A DNA stretch of 64,000 nt from an uncultured Bacteroidota bacterium. GTDB taxonomy: Bacteria > Bacteroidota > Bacteroidia > Flavobacteriales > Schleiferiaceae. Both the position numbers and the translations under genes were made by a program. A model generated the notes under the pieces. That model made no database searches, was not told where the DNA came from, and saw nothing but the letters and a program-made list of their open reading frames with translations. The stretch lies in NCBI GenBank assembly GCA_913057235.1, contig CAJXNI010000001.1:1-64000 (forward strand). Direction: 5' to 3'. Positions 26,813 through 36,231 of this stretch are shown here, piece after piece. Numbering within the stretch: position 1 is the first letter of the stretch; each line of letters starts with the position of its first letter.

Positions 26813-29410
26813 CTATGCCCCAATTTTTTTCTTGATTTCATTTAACTTCATCATGGCCTCAATAGGCGTTAAGGTATTAATATCCAGTCGCTCAATATCT
26901 TCCTTTATGTCGGCTAAAATGGGATCATCTAGCTTAAAAAAACTTAACTGCATCTCATCTTTGGCTGGTTGAGTACCATCACCTCCTTTGCTGCGCGATT
27001 TCTCTAAACTGGCTAATATTTTTTGAGCTTTGCTCACTACTAAACCAGGCATGCCTGCCATTTTAGCCACATGAATTCCAAAACTATGCTCACTACCCCC
27101 TTCTTTGAGTTTACGCATAAAAATGATCTTATCGCCTACCTCTTTTACGGATACATTAAAGTTCTTGATCCGTTCAAAGGTGTGGGCCATCTCGTTAAGT
27201 TCATGGTAATGCGTGGCAAATAATGTCTTGGCTTTTGCCGGATGTTGGTGCAGAAACTCAGCAATACTCCAGGCCAGTGAAATACCATCATACGTACTGG
27301 TACCACGGCCAATCTCATCTAAGATTACCAGACTTCTTTCAGAAAGATTATTGAGAATACTGGCCGTTTCGTTCATCTCTACCATAAAGGTGCTTTCGCC
27401 CTGACTAATGTTGTCTGAAGCACCTACCCGCACAAAGATTTTATCCACTATCCCTATATCGGCCTTTTGAGCCGGAACAAAACTGCCTATTTGTGCCAGC
27501 AAGGTAATTAAGGCCGTTTGCCGCAATAATGCCGACTTACCCGACATGTTTGGACCGGTAATCATTAAAATTTGTTGCGTTTCAGTGTCCAGCTGAACTG
27601 AATTAGCTACGTAGGTATCGCCTTCTGGCAGAGAGGCCTCAATTACAGGGTGCCGACCCTCTTCTATTGCCAGGCGCGCTGATTTATCAAGGTTAGGCCT
27701 AACATAATTTTGTTGTCGCGCTAAAAGTGCAAAGCCTAACAGGCAATCTGTTTGTGCTATTATCTTGGCATTCTGCTGAAGCTGGGCTAAAAATTGGCTC
27801 GCACGCTCTACTAAATCAGTATAAAGCTGCTGCTCTAAGCTGAGAATTCTCTCCTCGGCCCCAAATATTTTTTGTTCGTACTCTTTGAGTTCATTGGTGA
27901 TGTAACGCTCTGCATTCACCAGCGTTTGCTTGCGCACCCATTCTTTTGGCACCTTATCTTTATGGGTGTTACGCACCTCCAGGTAATAGCCAAAAACGTT
28001 GTTAAATGCCACTTTCAATTTAGGTATACCCGTCTTCTCAGCTTCGCGCTGTTGAATCTGAATGAGCTTTTCCTTACCAGAGTGCAGGATTTCGCGCAAT
28101 TCATCCAGTTCCTCTGACACCGAAGACCGAATAACATCCCCTTTGGCTACCTGATTTGAAGGTTCATCCTGAAGGGTGTCACCAATTAGCGCCACCAGCT
28201 CATACAATGGCTGTATTTTTCGGGTGATCCTGGTGAGGCTTTCGCCCGAAGAGGCCGTTAATTCTTTCAGCTGATTGGCCAGGGTAATGGCCGTTTTTAG
28301 CTGTAGCAGCTCATTAGGTAAAATTTTTCGGGTGCTCAGCTTTACGGCTAATCGCTCTAAGTCATGAATTGATTTTAGAATGGCTAGAGCCTGCTCACTC
28401 AGGTCTACCTGCTGGTAAAACTCCGCCACCGCATTTAAACGTTCATCAATGGCCTTAGGGTCTAGTAAAGGCATGCCAAGCCAGCGTTGCAAATTACGGG
28501 CGCCCATAGGACTTTGAGTTTGATTAATCACTTCAAACAATGACTTGCCTCCCGGGCTATTGGCTTCAAAAAGCTCCAAATTTCGGATGGTAAACCGGTC
28601 CATCCACACATAATCATTTAGATCTATACGGCTAATACTGGTAATATGCTCTAAGCGGTGATGCTGGGTTTCATTCATGTAATGGAAAATGGCCCCACAG
28701 GCTGTAACCGCTGCGGTCATGTTTTCCACCCCAAAACCCTTTAAGGATTTTGTTTGAAAGTGATCCAGAAGATGGGTGCGCGCAAACTCCTCCTTAAAGA
28801 TCCATTCGTCCAGTGCAAAGCTGTAGCTAACTCCAGTAAACAGGTCTTGAAAAGTGTTCTTTTTTTGCTTGTTATACAGCACCTCAGAAGGCTGGAAGCT
28901 TTGCAATAACTTTTCGAGATACTCATAGGAACCCTCGGCTACATACAGGTCTCCGGTAGAAATATCGCAAAAGGCAATACCCTGATTTTTAGCGGAGAAA
29001 TGAACGGCACAGATGAAATTGTTCTTATGGCTCTGTAATACTTTGTCATTAGTAGTAAGACCAGGCGTTACCAACTCCGTAATGCCCCTCTTCACAATTG
29101 TTTTGGTTTGTTTGGGATCTTCAAGCTGGTCACAAATAGCCACTCGCTGCCCTGCCCTAACCAACTTAGGTAAATAAGCGTCTAAAGCATGATGTGGAAA
29201 GCCTGCCAGCTCTATATGAGCGGCTGAACCATTGGCACGTTTGGTAAGAACAATACCTAATATTTTACTGGTCTTAACGGCATCTTCACCAAAAGTCTCG
29301 TAAAAATCGCCCACCCTAAAGAGAAGCAAGGCCTGGGGGTGTTTTGCTTTTATCTCATTGTACTGCCTCATTAAAGGCGTTTCACTTTTCTTTTTACCAG
29401 CCAATTTCAC
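26813..29410 (-). CDS. mutS: DNA mismatch repair protein MutS
   Basis: It recognises mismatches and starts methyl-independent repair with MutL. At 865 residues it has the standard MutS1 length. The mismatch-binding domain carries the phenylalanine-glutamate motif in LLFRVGDFYETFGEDA (about 28-43), followed by connector, lever and clamp domains. The ATPase has Walker A ITGPNMSGKSALLRQ (about 615-629), a Walker B LVILDEIGRGTSTYDG segment and the FATHYHEL signature. The start codon is GTG. A TATCTTTGC box lies 20 bp upstream, and the gene is divergent from the RNA methyltransferase gene. Confidence 0.97.
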   Translation of the reverse strand: MKLAGKKKSETPLMRQYNEIKAKHPQALLLFRVGDFYETFGEDAVKTSKILGIVLTKRANGSAAHIELAGFPHHALDAYLPKLVRAGQRVAICDQLEDPKQTKTIVKRGITELVTPGLTTNDKVLQSHKNNFICAVHFSAKNQGIAFCDISTGDLYVAEGSYEYLEKLLQSFQPSEVLYNKQKKNTFQDLFTGVSYSFALDEWIFKEEFARTHLLDHFQTKSLKGFGVENMTAAVTACGAIFHYMNETQHHRLEHITSISRIDLNDYVWMDRFTIRNLELFEANSPGGKSLFEVINQTQSPMGARNLQRWLGMPLLDPKAIDERLNAVAEFYQQVDLSEQALAILKSIHDLERLAVKLSTRKILPNELLQLKTAITLANQLKELTASSGESLTRITRKIQPLYELVALIGDTLQDEPSNQVAKGDVIRSSVSEELDELREILHSGKEKLIQIQQREAEKTGIPKLKVAFNNVFGYYLEVRNTHKDKVPKEWVRKQTLVNAERYITNELKEYEQKIFGAEERILSLEQQLYTDLVERASQFLAQLQQNAKIIAQTDCLLGFALLARQQNYVRPNLDKSARLAIEEGRHPVIEASLPEGDTYVANSVQLDTETQQILMITGPNMSGKSALLRQTALITLLAQIGSFVPAQKADIGIVDKIFVRVGASDNISQGESTFMVEMNETASILNNLSERSLVILDEIGRGTSTYDGISLAWSIAEFLHQHPAKAKTLFATHYHELNEMAHTFERIKNFNVSVKEVGDKIIFMRKLKEGGSEHSFGIHVAKMAGMPGLVVSKAQKILASLEKSRSKGGDGTQPAKDEMQLSFFKLDDPILADIKEDIERLDINTLTPIEAMMKLNEIKKKIGA

Positions 29411-29429
29411 CCTATTTTTGATGAGCTTG

Positions 29430-29437
29430 CAAAGATA
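29430..29437 (-). promoter_or_regulatory. -7 element of the mutS promoter
   Basis: TATCTTTG followed by C on the minus strand, 20 bp before the mutS GTG start. The plus-strand RNA methyltransferase gene begins 12 bp away on the other side, so the two starts share a very short region. Confidence 0.5.
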
Positions 29438-29448
29438 AAAAAGTGACC

Positions 29449-29976
29449 ATGAGAAAACTCAGAATGAGTGAACTGAATCGGCTTTCGGCCAATGAATACA
29501 AAGAAGCCGAGAAACATCCTTTTGCCCTAGTATTAGACAATGTGCGTAGCACTTTGAACGTAGGCTCTGTTTTTAGAAGTGCCGATGCCTTTAGATGCGA
29601 AGAAATTATTTTGGTAGGAGTTACGCCTGCACCCACCAAAGAAATGAATAAGACCGCCTTAGGAGCTACAGAGGCGGTAGCTTGGCTACACTTTGATACC
29701 GTTGAGGAAACAACTCAATACTTAAGGAAGAAGAATTATGAATTATGGGCTTTGGAGCAAGTTGAAGGTAGCGAGAAGCTTCTGGAATGGAGTATCTCAA
29801 AAAAATCGCGAGTGGCTTTTGTTCTTGGAAATGAAGTTTCTGGCGTATCCAACCAGTTCTTAGATCATTGTACTGGTTGCATAGAAATTCCACAGTACGG
29901 TACTAAGCACTCCCTGAATGTTTCGGTTAGTAGTGGTATAGTTATGTGGGAATTTATCAAACAGCTGAAAGGTTAG
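29449..29976 (+). CDS. SpoU/TrmH-family RNA 2'-O-methyltransferase
   Basis: This SPOUT-fold enzyme methylates a ribose in tRNA or rRNA. It has 175 residues from the ATG at 29449; a GTG 6 bp upstream is possible. The three SpoU motifs are present: N-terminal LDNVRSTLNVGSVFRSADA (motif 1), FVLGNEVSGVS (motif 2) and LNVSVSSGIVMWEF (motif 3). The last two form the trefoil-knot SAM site. There is no N-terminal substrate-binding domain, so TrmH/TrmL-like tRNA activity is more likely than RlmB type. The exact target cannot be assigned. Confidence 0.9.
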   Translation: MRKLRMSELNRLSANEYKEAEKHPFALVLDNVRSTLNVGSVFRSADAFRCEEIILVGVTPAPTKEMNKTALGATEAVAWLHFDTVEETTQYLRKKNYELWALEQVEGSEKLLEWSISKKSRVAFVLGNEVSGVSNQFLDHCTGCIEIPQYGTKHSLNVSVSSGIVMWEFIKQLKG

Positions 29977-29998
29977 CAGCCTGCCCATCCGCGAAAAA

Positions 29999-30024
29999 AA
30001 AAGCCCGCTAGAAAGCGGGCTTTT
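29999..30024. terminator. Bidirectional terminator between converging genes
   Basis: An 11-bp stem (AAAAGCCCGCT with AGCGGGCTTTT) and a 4-nt loop sit between the RNA methyltransferase gene and the OmpA gene, with A/T runs on both sides. Confidence 0.92.
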
Positions 30025-30045
30025 ACTTTACTGAATTCTAAGCTT

Positions 30046-31509
30046 TTATTTTAGCATCACATCTACTCTGCGGTTCACATCATAGCGTCCATCTGCTAAA
30101 GGTGTATCTTCACCTCTAGACTCGGTAGAAATTCTACCCTCTTCTACACCATATACCTGCATCAATTGCTTAGCTACTTCTTCTGCTCTGCGCATACCAA
30201 GATTCTTATTGTACTCCTCAGGACCACGCTGATCAGCATATCCTACTAACAAAATGCTTATATCGGGGTTGTTCTTAAGTACCTGCGCTATAGTTGCTAA
30301 GCGATAGTGATTAGCCGCTGTAACGGTGGCACTATTAAAATTAAAGTATACAGAAGGTAACGCACCTCCGTTTCCAACACCACCACCTGTAGGGATAGTA
30401 ACACCTTTATAATTTACCAGAGCACCTTTTTCAGTGTTAGCCTCCTCGTCCATCACATCTGGAACTCCGTCACCGTCTGAGTCAACCGCTCTACCTTGGG
30501 CATCAACTTTAGCACCTTTTAAAGTGAAAGGGTCTTCATCTAGGTAGTCAGGAATTCCGTCACCGTCTACATCACTAGCTACACCATCACCATTAACAGT
30601 TGCACCCTCAGGCGTGGCATTATCTTTGTCAAAAAGATTGCTCACACCATCATTGTCATCATCTCCAGTTAATTTCTCGTAATCTTCTTTTACTGATTCC
30701 ATGTCAGCAAACATTCCGTCTAGTGGATTGGTATAAATCACCGAAATTTTATCATTTTCTTCAGCACCATTCTTGTTTCCAAAGTTGAAAGTTACCCCAA
30801 TTCCAGTGAAAATGCTGACATCATTGGCCTGTCCAGAGGCAGCGCCTCTAGGAAAACCCTCACCAAAGCCATCTATATTATCACCAAAAAAATGTCTCGT
30901 TGCCAAATGTAAATCAAGATCCAAAGCCTTGGTCATGCTATACTTTAAGTTGTAATCTAGAGCGATCAGAGCCGCATTATTCCAGCTTTCATCTCCGTCT
31001 CCGCGCAGTTCAACCGTTACCAAATCGCCATTAACTTTTTCGTAAGTTAAGTCCGGTCTATTAAATGTACCCCCCAGTCCCGCTTTGATAATGTGACTCC
31101 ACTTGCGGTCGTAAACTTTTCCTTTAAGCGCCAGAGCACTTAAATTAACTGTAACTTGTGGGTAGAAATTAATAAAAAATGTTTCAAAGTTTGGTACTCC
31201 TTCTCCATTTCCAAAGTCCCCAGACATTTGACCTGCGTCAACACCAAAAGAGAATCCCCAAACACTACTAACATACTTGGTTACCGAGAAATAGCCAGTT
31301 GGGCCAAAATAGAATTCACCAAGGCCGTCTCCCTGTGCATCTATGTTTAGAGATTTCATATCTCCGTTCATAAAGGTATTACCAAATCCCAGTGAAATGG
31401 CCCAATCTCTGTAATTTGAAACGTGGGCATCGGTGATTTTTTCTTGGTCTTGCGCCCCTAGCATAAATACAGACACAAGGAGTACTGTAAGGAAGGTGTA
31501 CTTTTTCAT
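30046..31509 (-). CDS. OmpA-family outer-membrane protein with thrombospondin type 3 repeats
   Basis: This major porin-like protein anchors the outer membrane to peptidoglycan. The 487 residues comprise a signal peptide (about 1-19) and an N-terminal beta-barrel (about 30-255). Calcium-binding aspartate-rich TSP3 repeats follow (about 275-365, e.g. DDDNDGVSNLFD, DVDGDGIPDYLDEDP, DSDGDGVPDVMDEE). A C-terminal OmpA domain (about 380-487) has VYFNFNSATVTAANHYRL, LLVGYADQRGPEEYN and NRRVDVML. A well-spaced promoter with a leader of about 60 nt points to strong expression. This architecture is standard for Flavobacteriia. Confidence 0.95.
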   Translation of the reverse strand: MKKYTFLTVLLVSVFMLGAQDQEKITDAHVSNYRDWAISLGFGNTFMNGDMKSLNIDAQGDGLGEFYFGPTGYFSVTKYVSSVWGFSFGVDAGQMSGDFGNGEGVPNFETFFINFYPQVTVNLSALALKGKVYDRKWSHIIKAGLGGTFNRPDLTYEKVNGDLVTVELRGDGDESWNNAALIALDYNLKYSMTKALDLDLHLATRHFFGDNIDGFGEGFPRGAASGQANDVSIFTGIGVTFNFGNKNGAEENDKISVIYTNPLDGMFADMESVKEDYEKLTGDDDNDGVSNLFDKDNATPEGATVNGDGVASDVDGDGIPDYLDEDPFTLKGAKVDAQGRAVDSDGDGVPDVMDEEANTEKGALVNYKGVTIPTGGGVGNGGALPSVYFNFNSATVTAANHYRLATIAQVLKNNPDISILLVGYADQRGPEEYNKNLGMRRAEEVAKQLMQVYGVEEGRISTESRGEDTPLADGRYDVNRRVDVMLK

Positions 31510-31574
31510 AGTTTAATATTTAGTCCGGCCAAATGATAAATAAATGGTTAATTGCCTTTTTTATTAAAACATTG

Positions 31575-31604
31575 CAAAAATAGAAATAACCCTAAGGATA
31601 CAAA
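31575..31604 (-). promoter_or_regulatory. Promoter of the OmpA gene
   Basis: On the minus strand TTTG (31601-31604) is followed after 18 nt by TATTTTTG (31575-31582) and then C. A second TTTG at 31605-31608 lies at 22 nt. Confidence 0.6.
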
Positions 31605-31651
31605 CAAAAATCTTCGGTTATCAAGTTTTTTTTCAAAAATGTAATTAACTA

Positions 31652-32269
31652 TTAAAGCAGAGCTAATTTATTAATAATCAATTTAGAAAGGTCTTTAACG
31701 TCCGATTCTGATTCCAAAAAGTCATATTCATCGGCATTAAGCCTAAGTACTTTTTCTTTTGGTAATTGTTTCAGAAAAGACTCATACCGTTTGTGAATGC
31801 CCGTTAAATACTCATTATCAATGTCTTGCTCGTAGATCCTTCCTCTTTTTTGTATGTTCTTCTGTAGTGAACCAACAGGCCTCACCAAATAAATTAATAA
31901 ATCAACCTGACGTAAATTACCTAGTGACATATGCCAAAATTTGCGATAGAGTTCAAATTCTGCACCGCTTAAATTATTTTGAGAAAACACTAAAGACTTA
32001 AAAGGTGCATAATCTGCCACCCAGTGAGGCTGAAACAAATCTTGTTGATCTAAAAGAGAACTAAGTTGATGATAGCGATCTGCCAAAAAAGACATTTCCA
32101 CTGAAAAGGCATAGCGCTCCGGCTCGCGGTAAAAGCCCTTTAAGAAGGGGTTCTCCTCATATTTCTCTAAAATGAGCTTAGCATTGAGCTCTTCGGCCAA
32201 GAGCTTAGCCAAAGTAGTTTTCCCACTGCCAATATTGCCTTCAACGGCTATGTAACTATTACTTTTCAA
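31652..32269 (-). CDS. Deoxynucleoside kinase (copy 1)
   Basis: It phosphorylates deoxynucleosides in salvage. The 205 residues are of the dNK/dGK/dCK family. The P-loop is VEGNIGSGKTTLAKLL (about 9-24), and an LILEKYEENPFLKGFY substrate segment follows. RGRIYEQDIDNEYL forms the lid arginine region. The gene starts with TTG and overlaps folK by 11 bp. It is clearly related to, but distinct from, the second kinase at 39.4 kb, so they may differ in base preference. The 3' flank is AT-rich and holds no clear terminator. Confidence 0.9.
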   Translation of the reverse strand: MKSNSYIAVEGNIGSGKTTLAKLLAEELNAKLILEKYEENPFLKGFYREPERYAFSVEMSFLADRYHQLSSLLDQQDLFQPHWVADYAPFKSLVFSQNNLSGAEFELYRKFWHMSLGNLRQVDLLIYLVRPVGSLQKNIQKRGRIYEQDIDNEYLTGIHKRYESFLKQLPKEKVLRLNADEYDFLESESDVKDLSKLIINKLALL

Positions 32270-32765
32270 CCAGCACTACTTTAGCAGTGTCTTTACACTT
32301 TTTAACAAAATTTAGAACGGTTTCTCCACTTGGTGGCACCGGCCAAGAGGGAGCCAGCTCTTGCAGAGGCTTTAGAGCAAACTGCCTTTCCTGTAAACGC
32401 GGGTGTGGAATTCTTAATCTCTGGCTATCCACAACCTTTTTCCCGTACAGCAAAATATCTATATCTAAGGTTCGATTTTGGTAGCCCTCAATGGTCACCG
32501 CTCGCTTACGTCCAAAAACTGCCTCAATTCTCTGAAGTTCTACCAGCAAATCCAAAGGGCTTAAAGAGGTAGAAACCTGTACAGCTTGATTTAAAAAGGC
32601 TGGAGTACCAACAGACATTCCCCAAGGCTGGGTTTGATATAAGCCAGAAACTTTTTCTATTTCTGCAATTTCCTCCAGAGCCTTAAGCGCTTTGGTAAAT
32701 GTCAATTCTACGGCACCCACATTACCGCCTAACAACAAAAAAGCGGTTTCTTTGTACTTACTCAA
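32259..32765 (-). CDS. folK: 2-amino-4-hydroxy-6-hydroxymethyldihydropteridine diphosphokinase
   Basis: It activates the pterin for dihydropteroate synthesis in folate production. The 168 residues match HPPK: N-terminal LLLGGNVG, SGLYQTQPWG, the catalytic run NRTLDIDILLY and IPHPRLQERQFALKPLQE. The start codon is TTG, and the gene is divergent from sppA across a 52-bp AT-rich gap. The overlap with the nucleoside-kinase gene means folate and dNTP salvage genes share a transcript. thyA and folA lie 22 kb away in this window. Confidence 0.94.
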   Translation of the reverse strand: MSKYKETAFLLLGGNVGAVELTFTKALKALEEIAEIEKVSGLYQTQPWGMSVGTPAFLNQAVQVSTSLSPLDLLVELQRIEAVFGRKRAVTIEGYQNRTLDIDILLYGKKVVDSQRLRIPHPRLQERQFALKPLQELAPSWPVPPSGETVLNFVKKCKDTAKVVLVEK

Positions 32766-32817
32766 GTATTAAAAATTCTGAGTTTTAAAATTGCAAAACT
32801 AAATATATACCAATACC

Positions 32818-34584
32818 ATGAAGAGCTTTCTTAAAATGCTTTTGGCCTCTATTTTGGGAGGCGGCTTACTACTTTTTTTACTCTTTATAATTTTTGCCTC
32901 CCTTTTGAGTATTAGCGCTCCCAAATTGGAGATTGCCGATAACAGCGTGCTCACAATAGATTTGAATACCAGCATTGTTGAGCGAGCGCAAAATGATCCT
33001 TTTTCTGAGCTGGCCTCATTCACTGGTCAGGATCAAGCCACTCTTGGCCTAAACACGGCTATTGCCGGATTAAAAGCAGCAAAGAACGACAGCAAAATAA
33101 TGGGTGTGCTTTTACGTGGGGGCTTGCCTTTTGGCGATGCCGCCTCTGTAAAAGAACTAAGAGATGCCTTGGCAGATTTCAAAAGCACGGGCAAATTTGT
33201 TTTTGGCTATTCTGAAATTTTGAGCCAAAAAGGCCTGTACCTTACCAGCGTTGCCGACACTTTTATGTTGCACCCAGAAGGCATTGTAGAGTTCATAGGT
33301 TTGAGTGCTTCGGTTACCTATTACAAAGAAGCTCTGGATAAATTAGGCGTGCAGCCCGTAGTACTAAGAGCAACTGGTAACAAGTTTAAAAGTGCTGTAG
33401 AGCCTTTTCTGGAGAATGAAATGACCGATGCCAACCGCATGCAGCTTACCCAGTTATTGAACTCGGTTTGGGACAACTATCTTACTGAAATAGCGCAAGT
33501 GGCAAAGGTAGATGTCCAAAAACTAAACACCCTGGCTGATAGTTTTGAACTGAGTGATCCCGCTGCAGCGGCCCAGTACGGAATAGTAGAACTAACCGGC
33601 TACCAAGATCAAATTGACTCATTGGTGGCCAAGCGTGCGGGCTTTGATGACATTGATGACGTACCTTTTTTAAGTCTGAAAAAGTATGCAAAGGGCTACG
33701 ACCTCAATGGCAACAAAGGGTTTAATGATAAGCGCATAGCGGTAGTTATAGCCCAGGGAGGCATTCAAAGTGGTGATGGAAGCGAATATACTATTGGTTC
33801 TGAGCGCATTGCCAAAGCTCTTAGAAAAGCTCGGGAGAATGACAAGGTAAAAGCGGTAGTGTTACGCATCAACAGTCCGGGGGGAAGTGCTTTGGCTTCT
33901 GATGTAATTTGGCGTGAGGTGAAACTAACGCAACAAGTAAAACCGGTAATCGCCTCCATGGGCGGGGTAGCGGCCAGCGGTGGTTACTACATTGCCTGCT
34001 TTGCCGATACGATTGTGGCCCAACCTAATACCGTAACCGGCAGCATTGGCGCCTTTGGCCTCTTTTTTACTGCCGAGGAATTAATGAATGAAAAATTAGG
34101 CATTAACATAGAGACGGTGGAGACCAACCATTTTGCCGATTTAGGAACCATTGACCGTGATTTAACCCCTTCTGAAAAACGCATTCTAATTGCTCAAATT
34201 GATCGAGTGTACACTACCTTTAAAGAGCGAGTGGCTGAAGGCCGAAGCTTTGAAATGGCTTATGTAGATTCTATTGGCCAAGGCCGCGTTTACAGTGGTG
34301 AAGATGCTCTGGAGCTTGGTCTGGTAGACGTGCTAGGTGGTTTAGAGACTGCTTTAAGTTTGGCGGCAGAACGGGCTGGGTTAGGCACCGATTACCAAGT
34401 AGTAGAGTACCCAGAGCCCATAGACCCCGTTCAAGAATTATTGGAAAATTTAGGCTCCAATTACGAAGCCCGCGTAATGAAGGCGCAGCTTGGTCCCCTG
34501 GCTCCTTACTTTAAAACGCTTAAAGAAGTAGAAGGCATGCAGGGTATCCAAACCCGCATGGAGTATGAAATTGTGATTGACTAA
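32818..34584 (+). CDS. sppA: Signal peptide peptidase SppA, 67K type
   Basis: This inner-membrane serine/lysine protease degrades leftover signal peptides. The 588 residues begin with an N-terminal anchor (about 10-32). Two tandem S49 domains follow. The general base is K191 in the FKSAVEPF motif of the N-terminal domain, and the nucleophile is S387 in GGVAASGGYYIACFAD of the C-terminal domain. These match the E. coli Lys209/Ser409 dyad. The last codons overlap the queuosine-transporter start by 8 bp, so a three-gene operon continues to 36.2 kb. Confidence 0.95.
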   Translation: MKSFLKMLLASILGGGLLLFLLFIIFASLLSISAPKLEIADNSVLTIDLNTSIVERAQNDPFSELASFTGQDQATLGLNTAIAGLKAAKNDSKIMGVLLRGGLPFGDAASVKELRDALADFKSTGKFVFGYSEILSQKGLYLTSVADTFMLHPEGIVEFIGLSASVTYYKEALDKLGVQPVVLRATGNKFKSAVEPFLENEMTDANRMQLTQLLNSVWDNYLTEIAQVAKVDVQKLNTLADSFELSDPAAAAQYGIVELTGYQDQIDSLVAKRAGFDDIDDVPFLSLKKYAKGYDLNGNKGFNDKRIAVVIAQGGIQSGDGSEYTIGSERIAKALRKARENDKVKAVVLRINSPGGSALASDVIWREVKLTQQVKPVIASMGGVAASGGYYIACFADTIVAQPNTVTGSIGAFGLFFTAEELMNEKLGINIETVETNHFADLGTIDRDLTPSEKRILIAQIDRVYTTFKERVAEGRSFEMAYVDSIGQGRVYSGEDALELGLVDVLGGLETALSLAAERAGLGTDYQVVEYPEPIDPVQELLENLGSNYEARVMKAQLGPLAPYFKTLKEVEGMQGIQTRMEYEIVID

Positions 34585-35281
34585 ATTGGCGCAAATTCAA
34601 ACCGTACAAAAACAAAAGCAAGCCGGGCTAGTGTACATTAGCCTGGCTGCTTTATTTATAGCAGCCCTTATAACCTGCAACCTCATTGCCAATAAGTTTG
34701 TAACCGTAAACTTGGGCTTTAAAACATTTGTGCTTTCGGCTGGCGTGCTGCCCTACCCCATTACTTTTTTAATAACCGATATTCTTTCTGAGCTTTACGG
34801 GCGTAAGAACACCAGCTACGTGGTCTTAAGCGGTTTTTTTGCCTCATTATTGGTCTTGCTCATTTTATACTTAGGCCATGCTTTTCCGGCTATAGCCGAT
34901 AGCCCCGTTACCGATGCGGAGTATCAGAGTGTGTTTCAAAATTCTGGTCGGGTAATATTAGCCTCTATGCTGGCCTACCTGAGCGCGCAGTTTATTGATG
35001 TGCGCATTTTTCACTATTTCAAAAAACTCACCAAGGGCAAGGCACTCTGGTTCCGCAATAATTTTTCCACCTTTTTTTCCCAGCTGGTGGATACCATTTT
35101 GGTGACCTCCGTCATTTTTATGGGCCTAAAAGGGGCCGGCTATATTTTTGACCTCGTACTGGATGGCTGGCTTTTTAAAGTGCTTTGTGCCGCGGCTGAC
35201 ACCTTAATTATTTACCCGGTGGTTTTTGCTCTGCGCAACTATTTCGGCTTAAAGCCAGGCGAAGAAATACATTGGCATTAG
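34577..35281 (+). CDS. Queuosine precursor transporter (YhhQ/VUT family)
   Basis: It takes up queuine-pathway precursors such as preQ0 across the inner membrane. The 234 residues have about six hydrophobic helices and the family signature FLITDILSELYGRK (about 64-77), followed by SAQFIDVRIFHYFKKLT and FRNNFSTFFSQLVDT. The start used is the TTG at 34577, inside the sppA 3' end; a TTG at 34586 is equally plausible and no ATG is near. It was formerly annotated as a VUT or DUF165 protein. The substrate is from family knowledge. Confidence 0.9.
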   Translation: MTKLAQIQTVQKQKQAGLVYISLAALFIAALITCNLIANKFVTVNLGFKTFVLSAGVLPYPITFLITDILSELYGRKNTSYVVLSGFFASLLVLLILYLGHAFPAIADSPVTDAEYQSVFQNSGRVILASMLAYLSAQFIDVRIFHYFKKLTKGKALWFRNNFSTFFSQLVDTILVTSVIFMGLKGAGYIFDLVLDGWLFKVLCAAADTLIIYPVVFALRNYFGLKPGEEIHWH

Positions 35282-35283
35282 GC

Positions 35284-36231
35284 ATGAGAAAGGCTTTTTG
35301 GAATAGCGCCCTAAAGCTTTCGCTGATAGGATTAGCCTTGGTTCTGTTGCACCAAAAAGTAGACTGGAATGAGCTGCGGGCTTTGGAAATTAAGGCCTCA
35401 ACTCTGATGCTCTGGCAGGCCACAGTCGGCTTTCTGCTGCTTTTTGCTCTAAACCTTTCTTTAGATGCGCTTAGCTGGAAAACTGTACAGGGTATTTTAA
35501 GAAGCGTTACCCTCAAAGAGGCATTTCTACACAATTTAAAGGCTTATGCGCTGGCCTTTATTACCCCTTTTAACAGCGGTGAATTGGCCGGGCGCTACCT
35601 TGCGCAGCGCCAAAAAGAGCACCGGCAAAAAACCTTATACCTCACTTTTTGGGCCCACGCCCCCAAGCTTTTCTCCAAAGCCAGTGTAGGTTTTCCACTG
35701 GCCTTCTTTGTTTTTATACCCAATAGCGGCCAAAGCCTTTGGCTGATTTTCTTGGCGCTGGCTTACGCCCTGCTACTCTTCAGCTATTTTAAACTGGAAA
35801 AAGTCTTGAGCTTTTTTGAGAAACGGCAAATCAGGGAGCGAAAACTAAACCATTACCTGGTAAAGGGCAGGCCCTTTTGGCGAGAGAAGCTAAAGCTACT
35901 ACTCGTGAACGCGCTGCGCTTTTTGTGTTTTTCAGGGCAAATGGCTTTGGTGCTTACCGCCTTAGACCCCGCCTTGCTGAATCTCAGTCTGCTGGCCAGT
36001 TTACCGGTGTACTATTTTTTAACGGCCATTATTCCTACCTGGGCCGCTTTTGACTTTCTGGTAAAAAGTGTGCTTTCACTTTTCTTCTTTGCTTTTTTAA
36101 CCGATCAAGAGATTTTATTTGCCCTGGCCAGTGCCGTGGTTTGGCTCTTTAACGTGGCCGTGCCCGCCTTAACCGGCTTAGCCCTTTTTAACCCGGCCGA
36201 GCTCAAAACCATTAAAGTACGGAGAAACTAA
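35284..36231 (+). CDS. Polytopic membrane protein, LPG synthase TM-like (UPF0104)
   Basis: This 315-residue inner-membrane protein has about eight hydrophobic segments. The ATG at 35284 was preferred over a TTG 12 bp upstream. The layout resembles the flippase-like transmembrane domain of lysylphosphatidylglycerol synthase, including FITPFNSGELAGRYL near residues 92-106. No synthase domain is attached. A role in moving a lipid or isoprenoid-linked sugar is possible but not shown. It overlaps the TAA region of the transporter gene only in untranslated frame. Its 3' end overlaps the convergent DUF2797 gene by 20 bp. Confidence 0.7.
   Translation: MRKAFWNSALKLSLIGLALVLLHQKVDWNELRALEIKASTLMLWQATVGFLLLFALNLSLDALSWKTVQGILRSVTLKEAFLHNLKAYALAFITPFNSGELAGRYLAQRQKEHRQKTLYLTFWAHAPKLFSKASVGFPLAFFVFIPNSGQSLWLIFLALAYALLLFSYFKLEKVLSFFEKRQIRERKLNHYLVKGRPFWREKLKLLLVNALRFLCFSGQMALVLTALDPALLNLSLLASLPVYYFLTAIIPTWAAFDFLVKSVLSLFFFAFLTDQEILFALASAVVWLFNVAVPALTGLALFNPAELKTIKVRRN

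Noticed and set aside
31652-32269. Thymidine kinase or adenylate kinase annotation for the P-loop gene
   Set aside because: The segments after the P-loop fit the deoxynucleoside kinase family, not tk or adk.
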